DNA of 64,000 nt from the NCBI RefSeq assembly GCF_004349265.1, contig NZ_SMFL01000004.1, positions 343,150 to 407,149 of the forward strand, given 5' to 3'. Below are positions 26,861 to 35,769 of the stretch, one piece after another. This DNA is from Dyadobacter psychrotolerans (GTDB lineage: Bacteria; Bacteroidota; Bacteroidia; Cytophagales; Spirosomataceae). Positions within the stretch are counted from its first letter, which is position 1. Each line of letters opens with the position of its first letter. Both the position numbers and the translations under genes were made by a program. Under the pieces are notes generated by a model that saw only the letters and a program-made list of their open reading frames with translations, had not been told where the DNA came from and did no database searches.

Positions 26861-28963
26861 TCAATAAATCACAAATTTTCGGTTTATCGTTCTTCCTTCG
26901 ATGATCACCTTTACAAAATAAACACCTGCCGGTAGCTGCGTTGGAACGAATGGCGTCAGGTTGTGGGTTAGTTTAACGCTTCTGCTTAGTATTACTTTTC
27001 CGGAAGCACTGGTGATTGTCAATTTAGTCATTGCCTGAGCCCGTCCGATGAGCCGGATCTGAATATTGTCAACTGATGAAGGATTTGGTATGACCTCGAT
27101 GTCAACCTGATCAATTGGAGATTCTCCTGCGAGAATAAGTTCTGCGAGTTTCACGGAAAGGATCCGTGAGTATTCGATCTTTCCTCCCTGATCGACCATT
27201 TTCAAACGGTAGTAATAAGTTTCACTGGTATTGAGTTCCGGACTTTTCGTATCTTTAAATTCATATTGTTTGTTTTGGGCTGAGTTCGGCCCCCCATTAA
27301 CGCGCCCGATCTCGGCAAAGTCCCGGGCATTGACTGAACGCTCTATTGAAAAATATGAAAAATTGTATTCCATGGAAGTTGCCCAGTTCAGCCTTACCAT
27401 ATTGCCTGCATCCACTGCGGACTGGAATGAATCCAGTTTAACCGGAAGGGGTGTATTCACTTTAACCTGGAAAACGTCCTGAATGCAGTTTTGTCCATCT
27501 TTTACTTCGTAGTTGGTATCCGTTGTTGGCGAAACAGTAAGCGATTTGGAAGTTGCTCCGGTATTCCAGATATAGCTGCCGGTAAAGGAAGCTTCCAGAT
27601 TTACACTTTTTCCAATGTCAACCGTTAAAGACCTTGCCTTATTGACATCTTTTACCATTGTAAACTGGTCTCTGATCTGGCCGTCATCGTTGATCCATTT
27701 GGCATCCAGCCGGTTTCCTTCTACTTCCAGCAACATCGCACCGCCATGTTCATAGTTTGAATAATACATGGCCTGGTGCGGAAAACCCGGGCTTGGATAA
27801 CCCAAATGTCCTGAAGAACCCGCCACTACATAAACGGTGCCTTTTTGCGAAGCAGGATTTTTGATGTAGGGGCAGGAATTTTCCGAGCCGTCATATTTTC
27901 CGGAGGACTGGCTGACGTTGAATGCGGAGGCGTTGAAATTTTCTGACTTTTGGTAGAACCCTTTCATCAGTTTCGTTCTTTCATACACGTGACTGTGCCC
28001 GCATATAATCAGGTCTACGCCAAGCCTTTCTAATATGCGGATGAAATTTTCCCGTATCTGTGTCATTTCAGGATCTGTTTCACCGTTTCTGGAACCCAGC
28101 GAATAGGGTGGATGGTGCCAGTATGCAACTACCCAGCCTTTGTTTTGATTGGCTGCCAGATCTGCTTTGATCCACTGCACCTGTTTCCCCAAAGTGTCAT
28201 AAAGCCTGGTTGACTGATCCTCCCGACCATAAGAATCCAGAGAAAGAAAGTGCACATTGCCGTAATCGTAGGAATAAAAAGATTCGGTTTTTGAAGCGAC
28301 GCCCCCGGCTTCTCCCTGTGAAGGCATGGTAAAATTATCGTAGTAAGGGATGTTGTGATCGTTTTGCCTGGCCAGGTTGTCATTGTCGTAATCGTGATTC
28401 CCCGGCGAAGGATAAATGGGATACTTTTTAAGAAATCCATCCTTGTAATGATTGAAAAAATTGGATTGATATTCTGCGTCGGTGCCAAAAGAGTAAGCAT
28501 TGTCTCCCAGAAGCAGCAAAGCATTGATGTAGTTATTTCCAACGTAGGCTGTCAGCTGATCACGGACCTGATCCTGAATGATCGAATTAGTACCGCAATC
28601 TCCAAGAACACCAAAACGGTATTTGGCAATGGTTCCGGCCAGTGGTGTGGTCTGAAAATAATTATCATCGTTGCCTTGATAAACAACTGATATTGAGCCA
28701 ATGGAATAGTAATATCTGGTAGCGGGTGTCAGGCCTGTCAGTTTTATCTCATGCTCGGTCACCAGGGTGTTATCATCCTTTGACATGGTAAGCGAGCCGC
28801 CCGAACTTCCGTAGCGTACTCTGGAATTTGCCGGAACATCTGTACGCCAGCGAATAACGATGCCCGTTGACGTTGCCGCCTGCAAATAAGGTCCTCTGAT
28901 CAGCTGAGCAAAATTCGGATATGCCGCCAGCAGCAGGAGAATGACAAGTATTATTTTTTTCAT
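26861..28963 (-). CDS. T9SS-secreted purple acid phosphatase-like metallophosphoesterase
   Basis: The 700-aa product has a signal peptide, an N-terminal fibronectin-like purple acid phosphatase domain (PYLQAATSTGIVIRWRTD) and a metallophosphoesterase core. Metal-ligand motifs are LGDCGTN, LLGDNAYSFG, PGNHDYD, YWHHPPYS and CGHSHVYER, the expected order for purple acid phosphatases. The C-terminal region has a beta-sandwich and a T9SS sorting domain (IPNPSSVDN, GVYFVKVIIEG). It would release phosphate outside the cell. It is the second gene of an operon with the upstream diheme peroxidase, starting 4 nt after that gene's stop. Confidence 0.93.
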   Translation of the reverse strand: MKKIILVILLLLAAYPNFAQLIRGPYLQAATSTGIVIRWRTDVPANSRVRYGSSGGSLTMSKDDNTLVTEHEIKLTGLTPATRYYYSIGSISVVYQGNDDNYFQTTPLAGTIAKYRFGVLGDCGTNSIIQDQVRDQLTAYVGNNYINALLLLGDNAYSFGTDAEYQSNFFNHYKDGFLKKYPIYPSPGNHDYDNDNLARQNDHNIPYYDNFTMPSQGEAGGVASKTESFYSYDYGNVHFLSLDSYGREDQSTRLYDTLGKQVQWIKADLAANQNKGWVVAYWHHPPYSLGSRNGETDPEMTQIRENFIRILERLGVDLIICGHSHVYERTKLMKGFYQKSENFNASAFNVSQSSGKYDGSENSCPYIKNPASQKGTVYVVAGSSGHLGYPSPGFPHQAMYYSNYEHGGAMLLEVEGNRLDAKWINDDGQIRDQFTMVKDVNKARSLTVDIGKSVNLEASFTGSYIWNTGATSKSLTVSPTTDTNYEVKDGQNCIQDVFQVKVNTPLPVKLDSFQSAVDAGNMVRLNWATSMEYNFSYFSIERSVNARDFAEIGRVNGGPNSAQNKQYEFKDTKSPELNTSETYYYRLKMVDQGGKIEYSRILSVKLAELILAGESPIDQVDIEVIPNPSSVDNIQIRLIGRAQAMTKLTITSASGKVILSRSVKLTHNLTPFVPTQLPAGVYFVKVIIEGRTINRKFVIY

Positions 28964-28967
28964 AAAT

Positions 28968-30791
28968 TCAATTCTTTTTTGTGCTTACATCATCTGTTAA
29001 CGCACCTAAAAATTCAATAATATCTGATTTTTCTCTGTTGGATAGATTCAAATGCGAAGCTGAAAGTGTCTGATTGGGCAAATCCAGCCCCAATCCTGCA
29101 CCGCCACCCTGATTATAAAATTCAAGTAGAATATCCAGCGACTGAAAAGCGCCATTGTGCATGTAAGGCGCTGTTTTAGCGGAATTACGCACAGTCGGTG
29201 TTTTAAACGCTCCCTGATAAAACCGAATGGGCTTGAAAACAAAACGACCCTGATCAGCATCCGGTTCGGCTTTTAAAAGAATATCTGTTTTTGTTGTTCC
29301 TAAAACCTCAAATTCGGTCAGTTTGTAAAGCGGTGGAATCAGACCATTAAAAAGGGGAGCAAAATGACAGGTGCCGCACTGAGCCTTGCCCATGAAAAGA
29401 TTAAATCCTGCGATCTGGTTTTCTGTCAGCGCTTTTTTGTCCCCCTTAATGTATTGATCAAAAGCAGAGTTATAGGGGGTCAATGTTCTGACGTAGGATG
29501 CGATAGCCTGATAAATCTCGGATTCGGTTATTTTTTCTGTTCGTTTTTTATTGAAAGCCTTACGGTAGCTTTTCGTATTGTTAAGTTTAGTCAGTGTCAG
29601 TGGCATATTTCCATGCATTTCCAATGAGTTTTTAATCACATTTTCTATCTGATGTTCCAAAGTTTTAGCCCGGCCATCCCAAAACTGGCTGTGCTGCATC
29701 GAAGCGTAAAGCAGGGAAGGAGCATTTCTTTTTACATAGGTTTTAGGATCAAACCCGATACTTTTTGCCAGCCCGTCCATAAAATAATTATCAGGATCAT
29801 GGCAGCTGGCGCAACTTTTAGTCTCGTTTCCGGAGAGCTTTGTTTCGAAAAACAGCTTTTTTCCAGGTGAAACCGTTTGATTGGCATCGGATTTTCCGGT
29901 ACCGGAAAAAGCGTTCATATTAAAAGCATCCCGGGTAAAAAGATGTTCCGCCTTGTAGTTCAAAATGTTGTCCCGATTCATTTCCAGACCTTGGTCCCGA
30001 ATGAAATTACTCAAGGCATTTTGAAGCGGCAAAGCATGAGCAGTCAGAAATACCATTCTGTTAAAAGTATCAAAATCCGCATTTTGATGAAGGAATAAAA
30101 TTGAATTTTCTAAGCAATACGAGACACTTTCAGCTTTCGGGGATTTTTTGTTTAAATAAGGTTTCAGGATCTGCCGTAGATTTTGCAAAGATGTTTCGGA
30201 CTCCAAAATACCTGACTTCAGCCGCGGCGCATCAAATCCGGCAATACCCAAAGATATAACACGGACTAATTCAATTCGGACACTTTCAAGAATCTGAGCG
30301 TCGGTCGCTTTAAAATTATAAAGCAGTGAATTCAGATCATGGGCAGATGACAGCACGAACCGGATTTGTGTTAAAAGCTCTTCTTTGTATTTTTCGGGCG
30401 AGCTATCGAAGAGCAGCGTTTCTATATATTGAAGTCCGGCCGGCTGCTGATATTCCAGAAAAGGTTCTTCAATCTCATTTTTGGGAGCCCGGTTGTAGAT
30501 ACGGGAAGAAGTATAGAAAAAATATTCGAGCAGATATTCAATCCGCTTATACGCAATGCGGCTGTTTTGTAGTGACTGTTTTGCGTGTTGAATTGTCTCA
30601 GGCCGGGTAGAGTCCAGCTGCATCAGGCTTTTTTCAAGGTCCGTTAAATCTGCTGCAAATAATTTTGAATTAATCCGAAACAGGTCGGCACTTTGCTGTA
30701 CACCGGTGCTGTTGTTCTCCCGGATCCTTGCAGCCGCAATCAGCAGCAGAAAAGAAACCATTAAGACCAAGGTGTGTAAAATGCGCTTCAT
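28968..30791 (-). CDS. Diheme cytochrome c peroxidase with long helical N-terminal extension
   Basis: The C-terminal half (about 290-607) is a MauG/CcpA-type diheme peroxidase with two haem motifs, CASCH (with CHDPDNYFMDG) and CGTCH (with FAPLFNG), plus FKTPTVRNSAKTAPYMHNG. Residues about 30-270 form a predicted all-helical domain with no haem motif, unlike compact cytochrome c peroxidases; it may resemble imelysin-like bundles, which is an inference. The leader (HTLVLMVSFLLLIAAARI) directs it to the periplasm. It reduces hydrogen peroxide or oxidises a protein partner. It is followed after 4 nt by a secreted phosphatase, suggesting linked expression. Confidence 0.9.
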   Translation of the reverse strand: MKRILHTLVLMVSFLLLIAAARIRENNSTGVQQSADLFRINSKLFAADLTDLEKSLMQLDSTRPETIQHAKQSLQNSRIAYKRIEYLLEYFFYTSSRIYNRAPKNEIEEPFLEYQQPAGLQYIETLLFDSSPEKYKEELLTQIRFVLSSAHDLNSLLYNFKATDAQILESVRIELVRVISLGIAGFDAPRLKSGILESETSLQNLRQILKPYLNKKSPKAESVSYCLENSILFLHQNADFDTFNRMVFLTAHALPLQNALSNFIRDQGLEMNRDNILNYKAEHLFTRDAFNMNAFSGTGKSDANQTVSPGKKLFFETKLSGNETKSCASCHDPDNYFMDGLAKSIGFDPKTYVKRNAPSLLYASMQHSQFWDGRAKTLEHQIENVIKNSLEMHGNMPLTLTKLNNTKSYRKAFNKKRTEKITESEIYQAIASYVRTLTPYNSAFDQYIKGDKKALTENQIAGFNLFMGKAQCGTCHFAPLFNGLIPPLYKLTEFEVLGTTKTDILLKAEPDADQGRFVFKPIRFYQGAFKTPTVRNSAKTAPYMHNGAFQSLDILLEFYNQGGGAGLGLDLPNQTLSASHLNLSNREKSDIIEFLGALTDDVSTKKN

Positions 30792-30817
30792 ATGCAGTTT
30801 CCCGGAAAGCAGTTTAA

Positions 30818-30825
30818 CAAAGATA
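30818..30825 (-). promoter_or_regulatory. -7 element of the peroxidase-phosphatase operon
   Basis: On the minus strand TATCTTTG matches TAnnTTTG and sits 26 nt before the ATG at 30791. A -33 element was not clear. Confidence 0.5.
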
Positions 30826-30892
30826 ATCCGTAATGAAGAAGAAGTGTGGTTAATTTAGGGAAAGGTTAAAATTCTGTAAATCTTCATACTGG

Positions 30893-30900
30893 TAAATTTG
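30893..30900 (+). promoter_or_regulatory. -7 element of the GH140 gene
   Basis: TAAATTTG matches the consensus, with TTCTG 16 nt upstream as a weak -33. The ATG lies 42 nt downstream. Confidence 0.5.
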
Positions 30901-30942
30901 ACAGGGTTGGGTCTTTAACTGTTAATCAAAAAGATACACAAG

Positions 30943-32334
30943 ATGAAATCTTTATTTTTTTCCATGTTTATGGTTTTGTTTTCTGCTTTTTCAAGAGCCC
31001 AGCAACCTTTTTCACATGGTAAATTACAGGTGTCTGAAAATAACCGTTATTTGGTGCATCAGGATGGAACTCCTTTTTTCTGGCTGGGCGACACAGCCTG
31101 GGAGCTTTTTCACCGTCTCAACCGCCAGGAAGCGGATTTGTATCTAAACCATCGTGCAAAACAGGGATTTACCGTTGTTCAGGCGGTAGCACTTGCCGAG
31201 CTCGATGGTCTAAATACACCCAATGCGCTTGGAGATAAACCACTAATCGACAATGATCCATCAAAGCCAAACGATGCTTATTTTAAGCATGTTGATTACA
31301 TCATCGACAAAGCTGCGGAATATGGCATCGTTATCGCGCTTTTACCCACCTGGGGAGACAAAGTTTTTAAAGATAAATGGGGTAAGGGCCCTGAGATTTT
31401 CAATGAAAACAATGCCGCTATCTTTGGAGAATGGATAGGCAAACGCTATGAAAACCGCCGGAACGTGATTTGGATTTTGGGCGGAGACAGAACCCCCAGG
31501 CAAAATTCAAATGATGTAAAGGTATGGAGAGCTCTGGCGGCCGGTATTGGAAGAGGAGCAGGGGGATATGGTAAAACGCTGATGAGTTTTCATCCTCAGC
31601 CAAATGCAGTCGATATGGGTGGATCTTCACACTGGTTTCATAAGGACGAATGGCTGGATTTTAACATGTTACAGGATGGTCATTGCCGTGATGAGCTGAC
31701 CTACGATAAGGTTTCTTTTGTATACAACCGCAGCCCGGCCAAGCCGGTAATAGATTCCGAACCGATTTATGAAGATCACCCGGTATGCTTTAATGTAGCC
31801 GACCTGGGCATCTCAAACGCTTATGATGTCCGAAAGTTTGCCTATCTGGATCTGTTCGCAGGTGCATTTGGGCATACGTATGGTTGTCATGACGTATGGC
31901 AGATGTATGATCAGGGCAGAGAGCCGGTTAACGGACCGCATCTTTCCTGGAAGGATGCGCTGGATTTGCCGGGTGCCAAACAGATGAGCTTTGTAAAAAA
32001 ACTAATGACTTCAAGGCCTATGAATGACCGTGTGCCCGACCAGTCGTTGATCGTTGAAAATAATAATGGACCGGCTGATCGTATCCAGGCAACCAGAGGC
32101 AAGGATTACGCATTTGTGTACAGCGCGGCCGGCAAACGTGTTTCAGTGCATACAGGAAAAATATCAGGCTCAGATTTTAACGCCTACTGGTTTGATCCAA
32201 GGAAAGGAGAGGCTAAATTGATCGGGAAGTTTGCCAACAAAGGCAGCCAGATTTTTGTGCCTCCCTCCACCGGTTACGGAAAGGATTGGATATTGGTCTT
32301 AGACGACGCTGATAAAAATTATGGATTTAATTGA
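30943..32334 (+). CDS. GH140-like glycoside hydrolase (DUF4038; apiosidase-type)
   Basis: The 463-aa exported enzyme has the DUF4038 (beta/alpha)8 start YLVHQDGTPFFWLGDTAWELFHRL. Likely catalytic carboxylates lie in ILGGDRTP and PVIDSEPIYED. A C-terminal beta-sandwich (collagen-binding-like domain, about 370-463) follows. GH140 enzymes cleave apiose-rhamnose bonds in rhamnogalacturonan II. Signal peptide FFSMFMVLFSAFSRAQQ indicates export. No SusC/SusD pair is adjacent, so it is an orphan; its substrate is inferred from family only. Confidence 0.88.
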   Translation: MKSLFFSMFMVLFSAFSRAQQPFSHGKLQVSENNRYLVHQDGTPFFWLGDTAWELFHRLNRQEADLYLNHRAKQGFTVVQAVALAELDGLNTPNALGDKPLIDNDPSKPNDAYFKHVDYIIDKAAEYGIVIALLPTWGDKVFKDKWGKGPEIFNENNAAIFGEWIGKRYENRRNVIWILGGDRTPRQNSNDVKVWRALAAGIGRGAGGYGKTLMSFHPQPNAVDMGGSSHWFHKDEWLDFNMLQDGHCRDELTYDKVSFVYNRSPAKPVIDSEPIYEDHPVCFNVADLGISNAYDVRKFAYLDLFAGAFGHTYGCHDVWQMYDQGREPVNGPHLSWKDALDLPGAKQMSFVKKLMTSRPMNDRVPDQSLIVENNNGPADRIQATRGKDYAFVYSAAGKRVSVHTGKISGSDFNAYWFDPRKGEAKLIGKFANKGSQIFVPPSTGYGKDWILVLDDADKNYGFN

Positions 32335-32488
32335 TATAAATACGTTGGCTGGCCCAATAATAACTGACCTGGTATCGGCCAGGATTTCCGATAAGAGAAT
32401 TTCGAATATGATTTATGAACTCTAAACATACAGGTTGTTAAGCTTCTTCCGTTATGTAGCGGAATTATTTAAAATCGACAATCTGAAA

Positions 32489-32788
32489 ATGAAAAAGTTA
32501 ATTTTAGTTGCCGCATTCCTGGCAGTTGGAGTTGTTTCCTACGCGCAGGATACCACACAAACAAAAACACAGAAAGCGGTTGAAGCTACAAAGACAACTG
32601 CAAGAAAAGTAGGTAAGAAGGTAAAAGAAGGGGCAGTAGTCGTTGGAGAAGAGGTTTCTAAGGATGCAAAAATTGTGGGTCAGGAAACAAAAAAAGTTGC
32701 TAAAAAAGTGGCGGCCGGTACCGAAAAAGCCTATGACAAAACAAAGACCGGCGTTAAGAAAGTAGCAGAGGATGTAAAAAAAGAGTAG
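32489..32788 (+). CDS. Small Lys-rich periplasmic protein with amphipathic repeats
   Basis: After a signal peptide (LILVAAFLAVGVVSYAQ) the mature 78 residues are nearly all Lys, Val, Thr, Ala, Gly and Glu. They form short degenerate units such as ARKVGKKVKEGAVVVGEEV and KKVAKKVAAGTEKAYDKTKTG. The pattern resembles LEA-like or apolipoprotein-like amphipathic helices, often linked to stress. The start at MKKLIL is chosen because it gives a normal signal peptide. It ends 26 nt before a terminator. No function can be stated. Confidence 0.8.
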   Translation: MKKLILVAAFLAVGVVSYAQDTTQTKTQKAVEATKTTARKVGKKVKEGAVVVGEEVSKDAKIVGQETKKVAKKVAAGTEKAYDKTKTGVKKVAEDVKKE

Positions 32789-32813
32789 TTCAAGCTTAAC
32801 TGTTTGTTTGCAA

Positions 32814-32842
32814 AACCTGCCCCAGACCGGGCGGGTTTTTTT
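32814..32842 (+). terminator. Intrinsic terminator
   Basis: AACCTGCCC pairs with GGGCGGGTT (one T-G pair) around 6 nt and is followed by a T run, 26 nt after the Lys-rich protein's stop. Confidence 0.85.
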
Positions 32843-32879
32843 ATTAATGTATAACTTGCAACGTTAGTTTAATGTTACC

Positions 32880-33770
32880 ATGTCCAATAAAACACAGCAA
32901 TTCCCGCAGCTCGACATTTGTACACTTTCTGAATCCAGGAAAGAGAATCTGATGGTCAGCCGGCTGTCAGACTATTTGCAGGAGCATCAGAATCTGGTTT
33001 TTCCGCACCGGCACAGCTTCTATCACCTTGTTTTATTCACAAAAGGGGCAGGGGTACACACTATTGATTTTCAGCAATTCGATGTCAGAAAATCGCAAAT
33101 TTATTTTATGGTTCCCGCGCAGGTTCATGCCTGGTTTTTTAAAGGAGAAATGGAAGGTTATGTTATTAATTTCTCCGACACATTCTTTCAGTCGTTCTTG
33201 CTCCGGCCCGATTACCTGGAAACCTTTTCGTTTTTTAATGGTTCCACAACAGAGTGTGTTGTAGATCTGACTGAGGCCTTGATGGAGACCATTGTCGCCT
33301 TGTTTGAACAAATTATAGAGCAGTCACAGCCGGATCATGTGTTGCAGGAGGACATGATACGGTCTCTTTTATTGCAGATATTTATTAGAACGGAGCAAAG
33401 CAGGATAAATCTTGAAAGTAAAGTTGTGCAGAATAAGCCAACTTCGTTAATCAGAAATTTTCAAAAATTAATAGACCAGAATTTTGTTGCCCTTCGCTTG
33501 CCAGGTGAATACGCAGAGTTGCTGAATATTACGCCCAATCACCTGAATGCGTTAACAAAAGAGCATTTGGGTAAACAGGCCGGCGAGGTTATTCGTGAAA
33601 GAATTATTCTGGAATCAAAACGGCTTCTTATCAATCTGGACCTCACCGTCTCGGAAATAGCCTACAAACTGAATTTTAACGACAATTCTTATTTCACGAA
33701 ATTTTTCAGGAAGTACACAGGTCTGGCGCCGGAAGATTTTAGAAAGAAATCAGTTCACCAAAAAAATTAA
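32880..33770 (+). CDS. AraC-family transcriptional regulator
   Basis: The 296-aa protein has an N-terminal cupin-like sensing domain (HRHSFYHLVLFTKGAGVHTID, about 40-160) and a C-terminal AraC DNA-binding domain with two helix-turn-helices (YAELLNITPNHLNALTKEHLG and TVSEIAYKLNFNDNSYFTKFFRKYTG). It probably responds to a small sugar-like ligand. Nearby genes are the Lys-rich protein and DUF983; GH140 is the nearest carbohydrate gene. The target is not evident from sequence. Confidence 0.92.
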   Translation: MSNKTQQFPQLDICTLSESRKENLMVSRLSDYLQEHQNLVFPHRHSFYHLVLFTKGAGVHTIDFQQFDVRKSQIYFMVPAQVHAWFFKGEMEGYVINFSDTFFQSFLLRPDYLETFSFFNGSTTECVVDLTEALMETIVALFEQIIEQSQPDHVLQEDMIRSLLLQIFIRTEQSRINLESKVVQNKPTSLIRNFQKLIDQNFVALRLPGEYAELLNITPNHLNALTKEHLGKQAGEVIRERIILESKRLLINLDLTVSEIAYKLNFNDNSYFTKFFRKYTGLAPEDFRKKSVHQKN

Positions 33771-33799
33771 CGATAAGCTTCCGGCGCATTCACATTCAT

Positions 33800-34180
33800 T
33801 CAAGGTATCACCTTTTTTTCCGCCGGTTTAATAAAAAGCGCCAGCCATGCCCTTCTTGCAATCCTGTAGAACAACGGTGTGAGAAGAATTAATATAGGAA
33901 TAATGCTGATTAGAAAATAGTCGAGATACTGCTCGAAAAAGTTGACGAATATCAGGAAATAAATCACCATAAATGCCACATAAAAAGCATAGCTCATATA
34001 CAAAGCACCCTGGTAAAAACCCGGTTCAGGTACCAGGTTCTCACCGCATTTGGGGCAGTGTTTGTTCATTTTGTCAAAATTTTTGAGGCTGTAGGCGCTT
34101 TTGGTAATAAAAAAGTCACCCTCGCCACATCTAGGGCATTTGTTAAAAAGGACGCTGTATAAACGGTTTGTATGTGCCAT
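33800..34180 (-). CDS. DUF983 zinc-ribbon membrane protein
   Basis: The 126-aa protein has an N-terminal zinc ribbon, CPRCGEGD and CPKCGENL, followed by two membrane helices (YAFYVAFMVIYFLIFV and YFLISIIPILILLTPLFY). This is the DUF983 layout, of unknown function in Bacteroidota and alphaproteobacteria. The gene is monocistronic and convergent with the AraC gene, with 29 nt between the stops. No promoter box was recognised. Confidence 0.9.
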   Translation of the reverse strand: MAHTNRLYSVLFNKCPRCGEGDFFITKSAYSLKNFDKMNKHCPKCGENLVPEPGFYQGALYMSYAFYVAFMVIYFLIFVNFFEQYLDYFLISIIPILILLTPLFYRIARRAWLALFIKPAEKKVIP

Positions 34181-34395
34181 GGTTTCCTGAATTTATTTTT
34201 AAACCGAACACCGGATCCTAACAATTATCGGGCCTGTGATTCATGCACAAATCTCGTTATTACTGCTGGCTCATGAAAATACAGAAAGTGCTTTCTATGG
34301 TATTAATCAACGATTACCCAGTCTGAGCGCGTCAGCGGGCTGATCGGTAGATCGCGTCTCGGGTCTGTTCATTTGGTTCGCATTCAGACCAGAGG

Positions 34396-34974
34396 TTATA
34401 AATTGTTAAGATAGCCTGCCATTTCAACAGTGTTAAAGATGTGATCCATTTTGAGATTATTGATTGCGTGCTGGGGCATCAGCGGCATTTGGGCAGTGGT
34501 TGGGTCCTGTGCAATAATCTTTCCTCCTGCTTTTTTTATTGCCCGCAAGCCAATGGTTCCGTCGTCATTGGCACCCGACAAAATGATACCCGCAGTCAGG
34601 GCGCCGAAAATATCCGCCGCTGCTTCAAAAGTTACATCCAGGCTTGGCCGGCTGAAATTGATCTTCTCTGAATAATCCAAAGTAAATGTGCGGTTTTTCT
34701 CGATCAGCAGGTGATAGTCCGAGGGCGCCAGATACATATTGCCAGGAAGGATAAGATCTTTGTCCTCAGCTTCCTGTATAGGCAAAACTGTTTTTGTTGA
34801 AAGCAAATCAATCAGGGATGAATCTCCGGCACTTTTACGGTGAAGAACGACGATAATTGCGGGTTTTAAATCCGCCTTCAGAAGTGGTAAAAGTTTGAAC
34901 AGTACCTCCAGACTTCCCGCAGAACCACCGATTAATACAAGCTCAATTTCGGGATTTAAACTATCTTCTTCCAT
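34396..34974 (-). CDS. cheB: CheB-type protein-glutamate methylesterase (no receiver domain)
   Basis: The 192-aa protein is only the catalytic domain. The catalytic Ser is in IGGSAGSLE, the His in VVLHRKSAGD, and the Asp in SGANDDG. Classical CheB has an N-terminal receiver that controls activity; here that domain is missing and separate receiver proteins are encoded upstream. It overlaps the cheR gene by 19 nt. Chemoreceptor methylation is unlikely as no receptor is nearby, so the substrate may be another protein. It is the last gene of the five-gene operon. Confidence 0.9.
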   Translation of the reverse strand: MEEDSLNPEIELVLIGGSAGSLEVLFKLLPLLKADLKPAIIVVLHRKSAGDSSLIDLLSTKTVLPIQEAEDKDLILPGNMYLAPSDYHLLIEKNRTFTLDYSEKINFSRPSLDVTFEAAADIFGALTAGIILSGANDDGTIGLRAIKKAGGKIIAQDPTTAQMPLMPQHAINNLKMDHIFNTVEMAGYLNNL

Positions 34975-35765
34975 ATTTTCTCCCGGTTCAACTGTTTGTA
35001 GTTATTTTGAACGGCTGAAAATTTGAGCGTCTCCTTTGACCCCAGGGCCAGATAACCCAGGGATCCCAGGCTTGCGTCAAATAATTTTAAAACCCTGTCC
35101 TGCAAATCCTTATCAAAATAAATCAAGACGTTACGGCAAAGTATCAAATCAAATTCATTAAAGGAGCTGTCCGACACCAGATTATGGGTCGATATTATGA
35201 TTTTATCAGATAATTCCTGGTCAAATTTTGCCTGCCCGTAATTTGCTGTGTAATAAGTAGAGAAATCCGCCAAGCCTCCCGAACTAATGTAGCTTTCAGA
35301 ATACTGCTTCATCTGGATCAAAGGAAAGATCCCTTTCCGGACTTTTTCTAAAACACTTGGATTCAAATCGGTCGCGTACAATAATGATTTTTTGAGTAGT
35401 CCAGCTTCTTTTAGTAAAATAGCCATCGAGTATACTTCCTCTCCCGTTGAACATCCGGCATGCCATATTCTTATAAACGGTTTGGTTCCCAGAATTGGCA
35501 GCACATCGTTTCTAAGGGAAAGGTAAAAGGATGGGTCACGAAACATCTCCGTCACATTTACCGTGATCTCTTCAACAAACCGCTTAAGATAGCTTTCATC
35601 TGTTCGCACGCGGTATCTTAATTCAGCAAAACTTGGAAATTTGTCCAGGGAGTAAAGCCTGCTGATTCTTCTTTTTAGCGACGCGCGTGAATAACTGGTA
35701 AAATCATATCCATGTATATCAAATAAATCAGTAAGCAGTATTTCTATTTCCTCGTCTTCAATCAT
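34956..35765 (-). CDS. cheR: CheR-type protein-glutamate methyltransferase
   Basis: The 269-aa protein has an N-terminal helical domain and a SAM-binding domain: VNVTEMFRDPSFY, IWHAGCSTGEEVYSMAILL and LCRNVLIYF. It transfers methyl groups to glutamate side chains, opposed by CheB. The Met before IEDEE is chosen; it starts 4 nt after the preceding receiver gene's stop. Location at the end of a histidine kinase operon, without CheA, CheW or chemoreceptor genes, points to non-chemotactic signalling. Confidence 0.92.
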   Translation of the reverse strand: MIEDEEIEILLTDLFDIHGYDFTSYSRASLKRRISRLYSLDKFPSFAELRYRVRTDESYLKRFVEEITVNVTEMFRDPSFYLSLRNDVLPILGTKPFIRIWHAGCSTGEEVYSMAILLKEAGLLKKSLLYATDLNPSVLEKVRKGIFPLIQMKQYSESYISSGGLADFSTYYTANYGQAKFDQELSDKIIISTHNLVSDSSFNEFDLILCRNVLIYFDKDLQDRVLKLFDASLGSLGYLALGSKETLKFSAVQNNYKQLNREKIWKKIV

Positions 35766-35769
35766 TGAA

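Noticed and set aside
34321..34396. Possible tRNA-like sequence (GGTAGATC, then GGTTCGCATTC)
   Set aside because: A T-arm-like stem and D-arm-like stretch can be drawn, but the acceptor stem needed at the T-arm position has no matching 5' partner and the anticodon stem does not close. It is likely chance.
34396..35765. CheR and CheB as evidence of chemotaxis
   Set aside because: No chemoreceptor, CheA, CheW or flagellar or gliding gene occurs nearby, and CheB lacks its receiver. Non-chemotactic signalling is more likely.
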